Below the pieces are notes generated by a model. It had not been told where the DNA came from and did not search any database. It worked only from the letters and a program-made list of their open reading frames with translations. Of a DNA stretch of 64,000 nt, positions 36,749-48,480 are shown piece by piece. How positions within the stretch are numbered: position 1 is the stretch's first letter; every line of letters begins with the position of its first letter. Origin of the DNA: Macropodus opercularis (lineage: Eukaryota; Chordata; Actinopteri; Anabantiformes; Osphronemidae); contig CM061100.1 in assembly GCA_030770545.1 (NCBI GenBank), positions 8,150,501 to 8,214,500 of the forward strand, read 5' to 3'. The translations under genes were made by a program, and so were the position numbers.

Positions 36749-39700
36749 ATGGCAAGCCACGGGCTCATGTATGACGGCTGCAATTTCTTCAGACAGCGGC
36801 TGGTTTTGTCCACACTCAGTGGGAAGCAGGTTAAAATCAAAAGCATACGGTCCAAAGATGACGAACCGGGGCTCCGCGGTGAGTTTAGCGCTGCATGTGG
36901 CGTCGCAGTTAGCATGGTGGCTAACGGGCTAGCTGTTACGCAGTTGGGAGTGAGATTAATCACAAGGCGTCAGAGGTGCGGAATTGATGGGATACTAGTG
37001 TAAATGTAAAGTAATTGCAGCCTTGTCTTGCTGCATATGGTTATGTTGTTTTTGGCTTTCAAAGAAATAAATAAATGGCTTTGTTTTGACGTCATATTGA
37101 GTGAGTTACTGGGAGTATGTGATCTCAGAGATGTGTTCAGCATCCGACTTGATTTACTACTCTGCTTTGGATCTTATATGCAACAAATACTACTCATTTA
37201 TTTTTTTTAAATCTTTTTGTCAACCTAATTTAAACACGCATACATTTAATTGATCTAATCTAGAATTTCTTTCTTAGTTAATTTGTGTTTTTTGTCTTTT
37301 TCAGACTTTGAAGCCAGTTTTATTCGACTGTTAGACAAAGTTACCAATGGTTCCAGAATAGAGATTAACCAAACAGGTGAGTCTTTAAATAATAGGTTAT
37401 TGCAGACTTGGTTTTGTCGCAGTGTGTGATTTGTTTAATAGCTGTTTACAGAGACAGACACACACCCTTGATGTAGAATTTTAGTATTTGCACAACATTT
37501 ACGAAAAACACTCATTGTCCCTTATTTCATGTCACTGTTGTCTTGTTGTAGTTACTTTAAATTACTTAAATCTAAATAAAGTCTTGTTTTTGTCATATTT
37601 GGCTGCATTGCATTGCCCCAAATGGACTGTAAACCTCAGAATTATGTGTAGAAGACCATTACAGCAGCTAATATACACATTTTCTCACTTAAGGTACTGT
37701 GTTATTCTACCAGCCTGGCTTGTTATATGGAGGTGTGGTAGAACATGACTGCAACACACAACGTTCCATTGGATACTACCTGGAGGCTCTGCTCATGCTG
37801 GCTCCATTCATGAAGATGCCTCTAAAAGCCACGCTGAGAGGAGTCACGAACGACCCAGTAGACCCAACAGTAAGGGCACACACCTGCATTTGATCTCTCT
37901 GTCACAGTTTCACGTGTTTCCTTTGCTTGGGTCCTTTTTATTGAATGCACTGGGTGGAGCTGAAGCATGTGTGTGCTGAGAAGTATGTGAACTATGTTTT
38001 GTGGTTAAGTGCAGACACTGCTCCAGTGCAGAGATCTGTGTGTACTAGGAATAAGTCAGCAGTATTGCAGAGAGGAGCTGGTGTCTGTACAGTGTTCATC
38101 ACCATTTGTGTTGATTATAGTCAGGTTTTTGCAGTAATTCAGAAGTAGGTATTTTTTCTCTAAACTTGTATTGCTTTAAAGTAAGACAGGCAAATGGTAG
38201 GAAATGTTTTAATGAATAGTGGTGTTGACATGGAAACTATGTGCAACATCTTTGCTTGTTGATTAAAGAGTTATTGGTTGTTGCCATGGTATTGTAGAGG
38301 TTTTAAAAAGATGGAAAAACTGTTTTAAAAATTGTAAACCTGTCTGTTTTTTGCAGGTTGACCTGTTGAAGTCCACAGCACTCCCACTGATGAAGCAGTT
38401 CGGGATTGAAGGAGAGGGATTTGATCTCAAGGTGAGGACATAATGGTAGCCTGTCAATGAGCATGGCATCATTTTGGCTGATGGGTCTTTCTAATGTGTT
38501 TCTGCTACTTGAACCAGTCAACATCTGTCATTGGCTATTGGTTATTGTGCCCCCAGGTGGTTAAGAGAGGAATGGCACCCGGTGGGGGAGGAGAAGTACT
38601 TTTTACATGTCCAGTCCGCAGGACCATCAAGCCAGTGCAGCTGACAGACCAAGGAAAGATCAAGAGGATCAGAGGAGTGGCGTATCCTTGCAGCGACTAT
38701 ATTTATAGTCTTTGATACTGTATAAATGTGGAGGAATATGCAAAACTATATAGTCAAAGTAGTTTTTACTCTGTTGAAAAGATTAATTAATCACATAATT
38801 ACTGCTGCTCTAGTGTTGTGTCAAGAAAGGTAGTGTGTTTTACAACCTAAATTTGAGGCTTACTGTCTGAAACAACATGAACATTTTTCACATTGCAGTA
38901 GTTTGCCACATTTTTCTGTTGACATCCTCAGTTTAGCATGTTTGTTCTTTTCTGAATGTTGATGATACCACACAGTAAATGCATTTAATCTAACAGCACT
39001 CAAAGGTCCTTGACAGTTTAAACCCAGTTATTCAGTGCGAGTTTCTCCTCAGATGGGCAACAGGATCGTGGAGTCAGCTAGGGGAGTCCTCAACCAGTTT
39101 CTTCCAGATATCTATATCTATACTGACCACATGAAAGGAGCCAATTCGGGCAAGTGAGTAGCTCAACAACCATTTATTATGTGTTCTCTTTCATCTTTCT
39201 TTTCACCTATGTGTCTCTATATGTCTCACTGTCTTTATTTTTTCCAAGACTCGCACATCATCACATCATTTGTTGGTTAACTGCAGGTCTCCAGGATTTG
39301 GCCTCACTCTGGTGGCTGAGACACTGAATGGCTGCTTTCTCAGTGCTGAGATGTCTTCTACGCCACAGGGGCAGGGAGATCCTGTACTACCAGAGGACCT
39401 CGGTAGGAACTGCGCCAAACTGCTTTTGGAGGAGATATATCGGGTAAGCAAAGACATACACATATAGATCATGCACATTTCTTTTCTGTCTCTCTGCTTT
39501 GACACACACTATGTGACGTTGGATCTTAGACAAGAAATTAGAATTTAGAAGGTTAATTACCTTGTATTTTGACATCGGTTATACAGGTTCAGTGAGAGTG
39601 TCGTGGAAAGTATCCACAAGGTTTTTCGTTCAGTGGGTCTAATTTTGCAGCTTTCATTAACAAGATGATCTTCAAAGCAACTTCCCATTCACTCTGCCAA

Positions 39701-42700
39701 ACTGTCCTGTCCCACAGTATTGCTGAAAATGAGCCATATAAAGATACAAATAAAAAATGAATGTACTCTGCTTTGACTGTGGTAGACTATCAGAATTATT
39801 CAAATTTGATACCAGATTATAGTTACCATGTTAATGAATGTGTTTGCACCTATTCCGTAACCTTGGGAAATACCTGACATACATAGTCAGGATGCATCAT
39901 AATGTCTGTATGCAACAATGACATTCACAGCACTTGTTTACTGACATTCTCGGATAATGACCATTAACAACAGTCTGGAATTCAGTTGAGGAGCTAAATG
40001 CAGACAGATCCACTATGTAGGAAGCAACATAAATATATGTGTGTTGAGAAATGTTCACTGCTTCAATAAGATCAATGTTACCATGTGTTGGTATTGTGAT
40101 TTGTCCTAAGGTCTGAGTGAAGTAAAACGAAAAACAATAATTTGTTATTTTAAAGCCTTTTAATGGTTGATACTGGCTTTCATATCATATGTTAGTTTTA
40201 GGTGGAAACATTTAGAGTAACCAAAGGTAGTGTACAACATGAAGCATGGTGTATTGTTTTTATCCTTTGCTTTTATTATATACACACACACGCACATTTT
40301 CTAGTCACTCGTAGGCCTTGCAGACGTCAAATTGCAGATGCAATTGTTCAGACAGGTTTGATAAATGAACAACTTGACCGAAGCAAAGAGATTGCGCTGA
40401 GATTTTATTAATGCATTTTTATCTGCCTGTTAGTAAATGTGATGTACTGATGTGACTATGAACTTACACAGTCACAGGAAAAATAGCCCACTTCATCAGA
40501 ATGTGTACAATGTCCATCCAGTCAGTCAGTCTCTTCATTTTGCTCCAGATGGCTCTGCCGCTTATAGGAGCCATGTGAGTCCAGTTATCTAGTCAGGGTC
40601 GTGCTGATTAACACTGAAAGAGCAATATTGTTGGATGCACTCTCTTAACTCCAAGCAGTAGAGCAGGGAGCTAAGGTTTCTCCTTAGCAGTCATGCAGGG
40701 TGGTGGATGAAAACATGTTTTTCATTTTAAAAAGGCTGAAGCTGCTGGTACAAGTAGATTCACCAGCCATATTTAAAAGATCATCAATAATCATTTAAAG
40801 GATTGTTTATTTTAATACCTGGGTCATAGCTACAGCTGGAGACATAGTAACACCAGTGTAAAATACATGTTACTTTTTAGTTGAAGTAGTTAATTTTTGA
40901 AAACGGCGAAGGGGGGGGGGGGGGGGGGGGGAATGGCTGAAGTCACACTTAAGGGCATGGGTGCTCTGCGTGTGTGTATCTATTTGTTTTATGGTTAATC
41001 AGTACTTCTTGAAGTAAATCAGAGCAACACGATGGACATTTTGTTTTTGGAAGCACCATCGGACAAGAGCTGATGTAAGTGGTTTCTTCAAATGTTGATG
41101 TTTTTGACCTGAAATGATCTTTTAACTTTTCTAAAAGGCAAATGTATGACTAACTTGGGCGTATGTGGAGTGTGTGAGGAGTTTGAGTTTGTCATCTTTA
41201 CATTTTTTTTCATATACAAATGATTTATCTGTTATAATAATATTTAATTTGAAAGCTAAAAGTAAATAAGTATTGCATAGTAGAAGTTCCACGATGGCTG
41301 TGAAAACCTTGTCACAGTTGCACAAACTGTTCAGGTTTTTCACTTGTGTTTGAATTGGGCTGTAACCACTTTTGAACTTAAAATCTACGCGTAACGAGTA
41401 ACTATGGATTTCTCCTAATTCTCTATTTTTCATTGTGTTTGTATCCACGTTGTGTAAACAATTTTACAGAGAAACAAAAGTTGATTTATTACCATATAGA
41501 ACTTGTCTAACTTCATATTTGTGATTCGACTGTTGAAAGGCGGGGGTTGTCATTTGCTTAGAGAATTCAAGGGACTTTTCAGTAGAGCCTCGTGGCTGGT
41601 TTGTGCCTCCTGGGACATGCTTAACTGTCTGTTTCCCCAGGAAGGCAGAGCCTGAAACTAGCTGTTAAAACTGGTGTTAACACATTAGACTTGTTAGTTT
41701 GTAGTGAAACAGAGCTGCTTGGTAAATGTGGAAAACCACCACCTGGATGAGTTGAAGATAAGCGACGTAAGCAGGTAGGGTGCAAACATGACCCGTTTAT
41801 AATGTTTTTAAAATAGAAATTGAATGGTCTTTGTCATCACGGTTACATTTTTGCTAGAGGCAGGTTAAACATGATTAGTGTGTCAGTAAGAAGAATATAC
41901 GGAAAGTGTGTTGAATTCGGGAAGTATTTGCATTAATTTGCATAGCTTTGCAAGTTTGAATAATCTGATCAACTCACATGGAAGGTAGTTGGTAAAACAG
42001 TGCCACTGTATGTTTGTAGTGATACAATTTTGTAATCGAATCGTATTCCTGCTGACAAACGCGGGGTACGACTGGGCTGAGTTGGGACGGTGATGCTGTA
42101 TAGCTGCAGAATAACTGACACATTTGTACGTTGAAGCAGAACATTTAATGCTCCATGTCTAACTAAAACTGTTTTTACAGCAGATTTAGTCTGGTTTAAA
42201 AAACAAAAGTCATCGGGTGTGTCTGGTTTTGCATGAGCCTCTTCATATGAGCACATAACTGTTGAGTAACCACATTGGCATGCCCTCACTAGAATGCATA
42301 CAGCTGCACCCTGAAGCTGTGTCCACTATTCTTAAGAAAGAAGGAATGTGTGTCCAGAGGAAATGCATATAATGCGTATTTGTACATGTACTATAAGGGT
42401 ACTTGTAAACATCTCATTTGCATGTCTGTTGTATATTTTTCACTCATGGTCCTTCCTCTTTCTCTGTTGTAGGGTGGTTCTGTGGATTCATCCAATCAGA
42501 GCTTGGCACTGCTCTTCATGACCCTTGGCCAACAGGACGTGTCGAAGGTTCTGCTCGGTCCCCTCTCCCCATACACGTAAGCCGCCGTCGCACGCAAAGG
42601 CAAACTCTACAAACAGACGCTTGGCTTATTCATAAATTGTTATACAGATGAACTTGCCCATTGACCTTAAATGTAGTTATTGTTCTACGAGTCTACCACT

Positions 42701-43662
42701 CTTTGACTGTTCTCTCTCATGAAAATCCCTGATTCATTTGCTACCGTAAGACAAGTAATGGACAAATAAACACACAGTGAAAACAACCTGGATAAGCAAG
42801 ATTGTACAAAGAAAGAGAAACTGCAAATGAACAGCTGATAATACAATCAGCGGATTAAGTGGAAAAACAAGTATAAACAGAGAACTACAAAGTAAAACTA
42901 GCTAATTAGAAAATATAAAAGCAGAAATATGGGGTTTGATTTCAATCATCCCATGTCATTTAAGGAGGGAATGTGAATTAAAGGGATATATTTATAGTGT
43001 TAACATGTTATACCATATAAATGTTATTTAAATTGCTTATAAAATAAAGGATTTTAAAAGGTACATTTGAACACAGTTGATTTCAGACGTCATCACCAAA
43101 GAGGAGAACTATGAACTGTCCATTTTCAGTTATCATGGTACCGGTGCTGTATCCCTCTCAAGTACAGTACTATGATAACTGAAGATTGGCTGTGCCATCA
43201 CAATACACTCTTCGCATACAGGCAATGGTAAAGTGGGTTTTTGCAGATTTCTGAAACCTATGGGGATTCAGTTTAAAGTCCAGCTTTTTTTTTCCTTTGT
43301 GTTTTATATGTAACTCACTTTCTGACTTTATAAGCATTCATCCTTTAATCAGACAGCAACAAGTAGACCTGGGACACCGTGTTTGGAAGTGTGTATTTAT
43401 TGACCGTTAAAAAGTACCATCATTTTGGGATGGGGACATGTGAAAATATGCTAAATAAATGTTTAGACAATCCTGTTGCTTAATATTTTCCCCTCTCTCA
43501 CTGTCCAGGATTGAATTCCTCAGACACATGAGAGATTTCTTCCAGGTCATGTTCAAGATTGATGTTCAGAAGCCCTCTGAAGACGAAAGGAAGGGGGGAG
43601 ACAAGGTCCTGATGACTTGTGTAGGAGTAGGTTACAGTAACATAAACAAAATTGTAAAGTAA
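36749..43662 (+). CDS. rcl1: RNA 3'-terminal phosphate cyclase-like protein (Rcl1)
   Basis: A nucleolar protein of the small-subunit processome that acts with the GTPase Bms1 in early 18S pre-rRNA cleavage. It is related to RtcA cyclases but is not a cyclase. Exons are 36749-36878, 37305-37376, 37694-37869, 38357-38431, 38557-38681, 39028-39153, 39287-39443, 42473-42576 and 43509-43662. Phases agree and give 372 residues (human 373). Signature stretches include DFEASFIRLLDKVTNGSRIE, RGMAPGGGGEV, KIKRIRGVAYSVRVSPQMGN, KSPGFGLTLVAET and LPEDLGRNCAKLLLEEIYR. The end is GGDKVLMTCVGVGYSNINK. Intron 5 is U12-type. Intron 7 (3 kb) carries a poly-G run and intron 8 hosts mir-101b. Confidence 0.97.
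38682..39027 (+). other. rcl1: U12-type (minor spliceosome) intron 5 of rcl1
   Basis: The donor is GC|GTATCCTTGC, matching the U12 donor consensus RTATCCTT. TCCTTGAC at 39007-39014 matches the U12 branch-site consensus TCCTTRAC, with the branch A about 14 bases before the AACCCAG|T acceptor. There is no strong polypyrimidine tract. The flanking exon phases are exact (GC + T = Ala). Confidence 0.85.
40911..40931. repeat. poly-G run of 21 in rcl1 intron 7
   Basis: Twenty-one consecutive G residues on the transcribed-sense strand of rcl1 intron 7. Confidence 0.9.
43112..43197 (+). ncRNA. mir101b: microRNA mir-101b precursor (rcl1 intron 8)
   Basis: The mature 3p arm spans 43163-43184 and begins TACAGTACTATGATAACT. 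This matches fish miR-101b, which has A where miR-101a has G at position 10. The complementary 5p arm, TCAGTTATCATGGTACC and onward, starts at 43126. The loop is TATCCCTCTCAAG and the stem extends below both arms. It lies on the sense strand of rcl1 intron 8 (42577-43508), matching my recollection that human MIR101-2 lies within RCL1. Its targets are not shown by this sequence. Confidence 0.95.
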
Positions 43663-43715
43663 ATAGTTTTATACAACACGTTATGGTGTTCTTTTGTATC
43701 TTTTGACTTCTTAGT

Positions 43716-43721
43716 AATAAA
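43716..43721 (+). terminator. rcl1: rcl1 polyadenylation signal
   Basis: An AATAAA hexamer 54 bases after the rcl1 stop codon would give a very short 3' UTR. It ends before the convergent annexin stop codon at 43909. Confidence 0.6.
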
Positions 43722-43908
43722 AACTACTTTTCATTGTTATTATTTTAAATATTAGTAAGTTATTACCACATTTGTGTTTGTTATCAATGTTTAATCTCTA
43801 TGTGAGTAAGAAATGTGCACTTAAAAAGTCATATACAGTTAACAGCACATTTCTAAGAAAAACACTGTTTTCAGTCAATACAATTTTATGGATTCAAAAA
43901 GAAAGGAG

Positions 43909-46719
43909 TTAGTCATCTTGACCACAAAGTTGTTTCAGGGCGTTGCCGTAGCTGCCGGACACATCAGACTGCACAGATATGAAGACAAAAGCAAGAAAAT
44001 CACGTCTGTGTTCATATCAATTTATAAAACAAAAACTTGGAACTGAATAGCACACATCTAAACTCTCAGGGTAATGCATGCAGCACACTGTGTGTACACT
44101 GACCTCTAATTGGGAGTAGAGTGAACATCCAAACAGCTTCTTATATTCAACTCTGATGTCCAACAAATCTATTTCTGAGCGACAGACCAGTATCCTGGTC
44201 AGAACGGACTCTGTGGTCCCTAAACCCTGGAAGTGAAATTGGAGAAAGAAGCAAAGCGTCGCATTAAGCCTGAATGACTCAACGAAGAAGAAGCATCTGT
44301 TTCTGTGGAACGACTGATTGCTTGTATAGTTTAGCTATGAGCTTCTTTACCTCTAGTTTTATGCTAATCTGCTTTAGAGGCTGTTGACAGTTTGCAGCCA
44401 CTGTGCATTTAGTTAAAGCAGCAGCAGCATCAACAGAACTGTGGCTTAACATTCCTTTCCACACACACTGACAATGTCATTGTCTGGATGTGGTTGAAAG
44501 GGACACGTGGTGCAACCAAACAATACGTGGGTTTTATTCGGGGAGCCGCTGGACTATGTCTAAACTATGCTCTAGATCTTGACTGCACAGCTTACCTTCA
44601 TGCTTTTAAAAAGCCTCTCAGCAAAGTATGCGGGGGTGCTCTTCACACACTTAACTGAACAGAAACACATCAGTAGGTTATGTTTAGGTTAAATAGACAA
44701 AAATTGTGAAGAAACAAAGTGATACACAAATCAGCTGTTCTTCAACAGAGTCATGTTCAGATGACTGCATTTTTACTCACCAACAGCCACAAGTAGCTCC
44801 TCCAGGTTTCCAGACATCTCATTCTCAATGCTCTCCTGCAGAGTCTTGCTACTGATATTCTTGTACTCTACCAGAGCTGCCAAAACACCAGTGTTATTCA
44901 CTTCAGCTGTCACCCACCATAATGCTATGCCTGAAAATCTGTTTACAGGAAAACCTACTCTGGCGAAGCTGGGGAACACTTCTGTGGCACAAGATGTCAA
45001 TAAATTTGTCCTCATCAGTGCCCCACTTTTTCTCTCCTGCTTCATATAGAGCCTAGGTGGGATGAAAGGGGTCATGCTAAAATGCTAGAAATAACAAAAC
45101 GGTGTCATGACAGCGTTTCCTGCCCATGTTAAATTAGCCCAAGTGTCATTGTACCTTAGCATCTGCTCTGGCTTTGGCAGCATCCACATTGGTGCTCTCA
45201 TCTCTCTTCCCCTGTGAGGACGGACAGAAAGCTTCATGAGAAGTCAAGTAATCAGGTCAGGTTATTTTGCATTTGGTCACAAATGTGTTAATTCATATTT
45301 TGTTCTTCATCGTTCATTTTTGTATTAGCACAATGAACAGTACCTCAGCCAGGATGAGCAGTGCTTTGCCGTAATCTCCAGATACCTCCGATTTCAGATC
45401 GTAAATCAGAGACCTTCCAGTTTCTCAAATGAACAAAGAATATTGCTCAAGCACTTTGTATAATGAACATGTTATTCCTTCAAGGAAAGTACAAACACAC
45501 TGTGGCAAATCCTCACCTGCCAGGTATGCTTCAGACAGGGCTTTAATCTGCTTGTTGGATCTTGAGGCAAAGATTTCTGTTAGTGTGCTCTCTGTGGTCC
45601 CTGCACCCTGAAGGTAACACACAGAATATTAATAGCACAAGTCAAACCATGCGATAAAGCCAAAGGTGCAATTTGTTTTCCGACTGCAAAGTTAAATCAT
45701 CATGTAACAATTTCTCCCCATTAGTCTTCAAATGTGATAAATAAACATGCAAAATAAGAAAAATAAAACTGTGTGCTACACGGCCCTGTTCTTGAAGTTA
45801 ATTGGACAGTCTCACCTTTATGGATTTGATGACTTCTTGGCAGTCGTAAACAGCAGGAGGCGTAACCAAGGCCACTAACAAGTCCTCGAAATCTCCATGG
45901 GTGTCACCCTCCAAGTCAGCTACTAACGTCTGAAGTGAGAGTTAATGGATATAATTAATAATTACTAAAGGCCCATATATGCCCGTCAGAGTAAATATTT
46001 AACACTATAAGGCCATTTATTTACCCTTCCTGTGGCTTTCTCATAAGCTTTAGCGATAAACTGGCGCTGGCCATTACTTCTTTGAGTCAACACCTCAATT
46101 ATTGTCTTCTCTGTTGTACCTGGAACAGACAACTCAAGCTTATTATTTACATAGCCTGCTGTATTTACATTGTTCAGGTGCTGTTCTCTCATAACAGTAA
46201 CATACCAAGACCCTCGATTGCCTTCCTTAGTGCAGACACATCTTCTTCCACTTTGAAATTGGCCTTGTCCTTCACAGTCCCGCGTGTGTTGGACTGATAA
46301 ACACACACAGATGCTTATGGGTTGATAATAGGGTCACATGCACATGGATGCTGTGTAACAGAGTTTAACATTTCACAATCTAAAGTCTGTCATTATCCAC
46401 TCGAGCAAATACAGAAAAGGTTCAAGTAACTTTAGACAACAAGTTATTTTAGATTAAGTAACATTTGGTATATCTGTGATACATAAAAGTAAACTTGAAC
46501 TAGACTAGTTGGAGATCATTCTATATAATTTTATATATTTTATATATGAGACATTGTCCAACTTACTGTCTCAGTGAGTGACGATGGGGAGTCTAAGAGC
46601 AGGTCCAAGTCATTCTACAACAGGAGCCAACAAAATATTAGATTCAGTTCTCATATATAAAGATTGAATCTAATTCCTGCCATATTTTGAACTACTGCAC
46701 AACTCACCCAAACAGACAT
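43909..46719 (-). CDS. anxa3: annexin A3-like, Ca2+-dependent phospholipid-binding protein
   Basis: Exons in transcript order are 46719-46708 (4 codons), 46614-46567, 46293-46206, 46119-46025, 45929-45816, 45607-45517, 45423-45344, 45211-45155, 45052-44959, 44876-44781, 44654-44596, 44226-44104 and 43968-43909. Phases agree and give 338 residues with four annexin repeats (starts near 39, 110, 193 and 270). Type II calcium-site starts are GLGT, GAGT, KWGT and GLGT. Each is followed by an acidic residue 39 positions after the threonine; repeat 3 has KW in place of the first glycine. RGTVKDKANF, LVTPPAVYDC and LAEGKRDES resemble ANXA3 more than ANXA1. The N-terminal tail MSVWNDLDLLLDSPSSLTET is longer than in human ANXA3. 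Which fish paralogue (a or b) it is cannot be settled here. Confidence 0.9.
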
Positions 46720-46743
46720 CGTTGTGTAGAGGAATAAAACAAT
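46720..46743 (-). other. anxa3: anxa3 5' UTR part of the start exon
   Basis: The minus strand shows an acceptor CCCTTGTAG just 5' of 46743. This leaves 24 noncoding bases before the ATG, so an upstream noncoding exon must exist. A good candidate donor lies at 47027 (AG|GTAAGG). Confidence 0.65.
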
Positions 46744-47027
46744 CTACAAGGGTAGAAAAAGCAGGAACGTTAACTTTCAATTTCATGTCACTTCATACTA
46801 TTTTTCCGAATGGTTGGTGCTGAACCCACATCATCTGCTCTCATGAAGAATTGAGTAAATAAGCCGAGCGAGCTCCGGATATAAAGAGCGAACAGAACCG
46901 TTTTAAGGCGGACCGCTGAGTTCTAGCAGGCCCGGTTTCCTGATCCGCATCAAAAGTACAGAAAGACATGTGCGCATACATATAACAACTAGCATCACGA
47001 GTCTGAACAGTGTATTTCCTGCCTTAC

Positions 47028-47110
47028 CTATAGATCAAGCGCTGATTTCACTGAACTTCACTAAATCCCACCTTTGAGTGCAGCTGGGAAAGCAACGCCC
47101 TGAGCAGCAG
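47028..47110 (-). other. anxa3: candidate noncoding first exon of anxa3
   Basis: A donor reading ATCTATAG|GTAAGG ends an exon at 47028. The 5' limit is a guess. This is the nearest strong donor upstream of the anxa3 start exon. A second minus-strand donor (CACTTCAG|GTAAGG, exon edge 48295) could be an alternative first exon. Confidence 0.4.
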
Positions 47111-48480
47111 GATGAAGCTGGATCACGTTCACAAACTCCTCCTCATGTCCACACAGTCATCAGCCGGAATTTAACTCCGCACCGGTCAGTGTTATAATTC
47201 TTCATAAATAATAGTTATATGATAATAGGAACAGAACCTTATCTTAGACTGGAAACAGTAAATGTTTTTGTTAAGGAAATGAACCTGTTGTTAATAATTA
47301 GTATAAAAGTATATTGTTTTATATATTAAAATGTAGTTACACAAAGGTTAAGCCCTCAACCACCATCACTACTACTACTAAGTGCCTTGAATTTTGTCTT
47401 GTATTTATATATTTGTCTTTTTTTTCCCTTCATCGTTTTTTTTGTTTACTGTCCAGCCGGGGTGTGCGCCATAACATGTTTTGCAATGTTCCTTAATTGT
47501 TGTCAATATAGTTTTTCAATAAAGTTGAAGATAAAAACACAAGCCCCTCTCCTGATCACTCAGCAGCCCCGCCTTGTGGCTGTCAGAGGTTGAACACATG
47601 ACAGTGACTGGTGTGGGGTCCAGATCTTATCAGCAGTCAGCAAACAGATCCAGATGCCGAGCAGTATGTTCCATAACACCTTAATCTGCATCTTCTATTT
47701 ACGATCCACTGTCTGTGAATATGAATTCAAGTGAACTCTGACTATATATATAACATTTTTGGCAACTTTATTCTAAGATCAGCGTGTTTCAGCTTCCGAT
47801 TCCCTTTCTCCTGCTTGTAGCACCCACTGATACAACTGAGTTCACTGAAGACAACATAAGATCCAGACGACATAAAATCCAGGTGGATGAGGTGGGAAAG
47901 CAATTAACAGCAACAATTAACAGTGTCAACCAGTGTTTACCTTCAGTGTTTTATATCAAGTTAATTCTAATATCGTCAGTCTAATCTTAGCTGCATCGTG
48001 TCTTAAGTGAAATATTAAGCTTTTGCTTTTTCCATTATTTCCAGAAGAACCGACTTGTAATATTGTAGGATTATGATGATTGTTTTACATCTACCTTCTG
48101 ACGCTGACGCTCCCTTCATTTCAAAGGTAAGCCCTGAGTTTAACCTGTAAGGACACCGGGCTCGGATAAATTCCGACGACTGGTACGTTGTCTTAACACA
48201 AGCAAAACCTAATGATAATGTAAACGTAATAAAATTTTTACATTACATTATTAATTATCAGCTGAGAATCTTACGCGAGGGGGGTAAACCTTACCTGAAG
48301 TGCATAACTTAGGGCAGAAATTTCTCCGCGTCAGCTCAGCTTCTCCTGCCGGGTAGAAAAAAAAGCCCTGCACTTTGACAGCTCGGCACTTGACGTCAGG
48401 ATGTTATGTGGTCGTACGTCTATTTGGGGACGTGTCATCGGCCATTTAATTGCACGACGGTCGTTTTACATTTTAGGAAA
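47111..48480. promoter_or_regulatory. region between divergent anxa3 and edem3
   Basis: AT-rich sequence with no coding exon that I can support. Near the edem3 side, a perfect CRE/UPRE-type palindrome TGACGTCA lies at 48391-48398. GGACGTGTCA begins at 48428. Both are reasonable sites for ATF6, XBP1 or CREB-type factors in front of an ER-stress gene. Actual use is inferred. Confidence 0.45.

Noticed and set aside
46880..46886. TATAAAG on the plus strand near anxa3
   Set aside because: It lies in the anxa3 leader intron in the wrong orientation for anxa3 and 1.6 kb or more before edem3 leader DNA.
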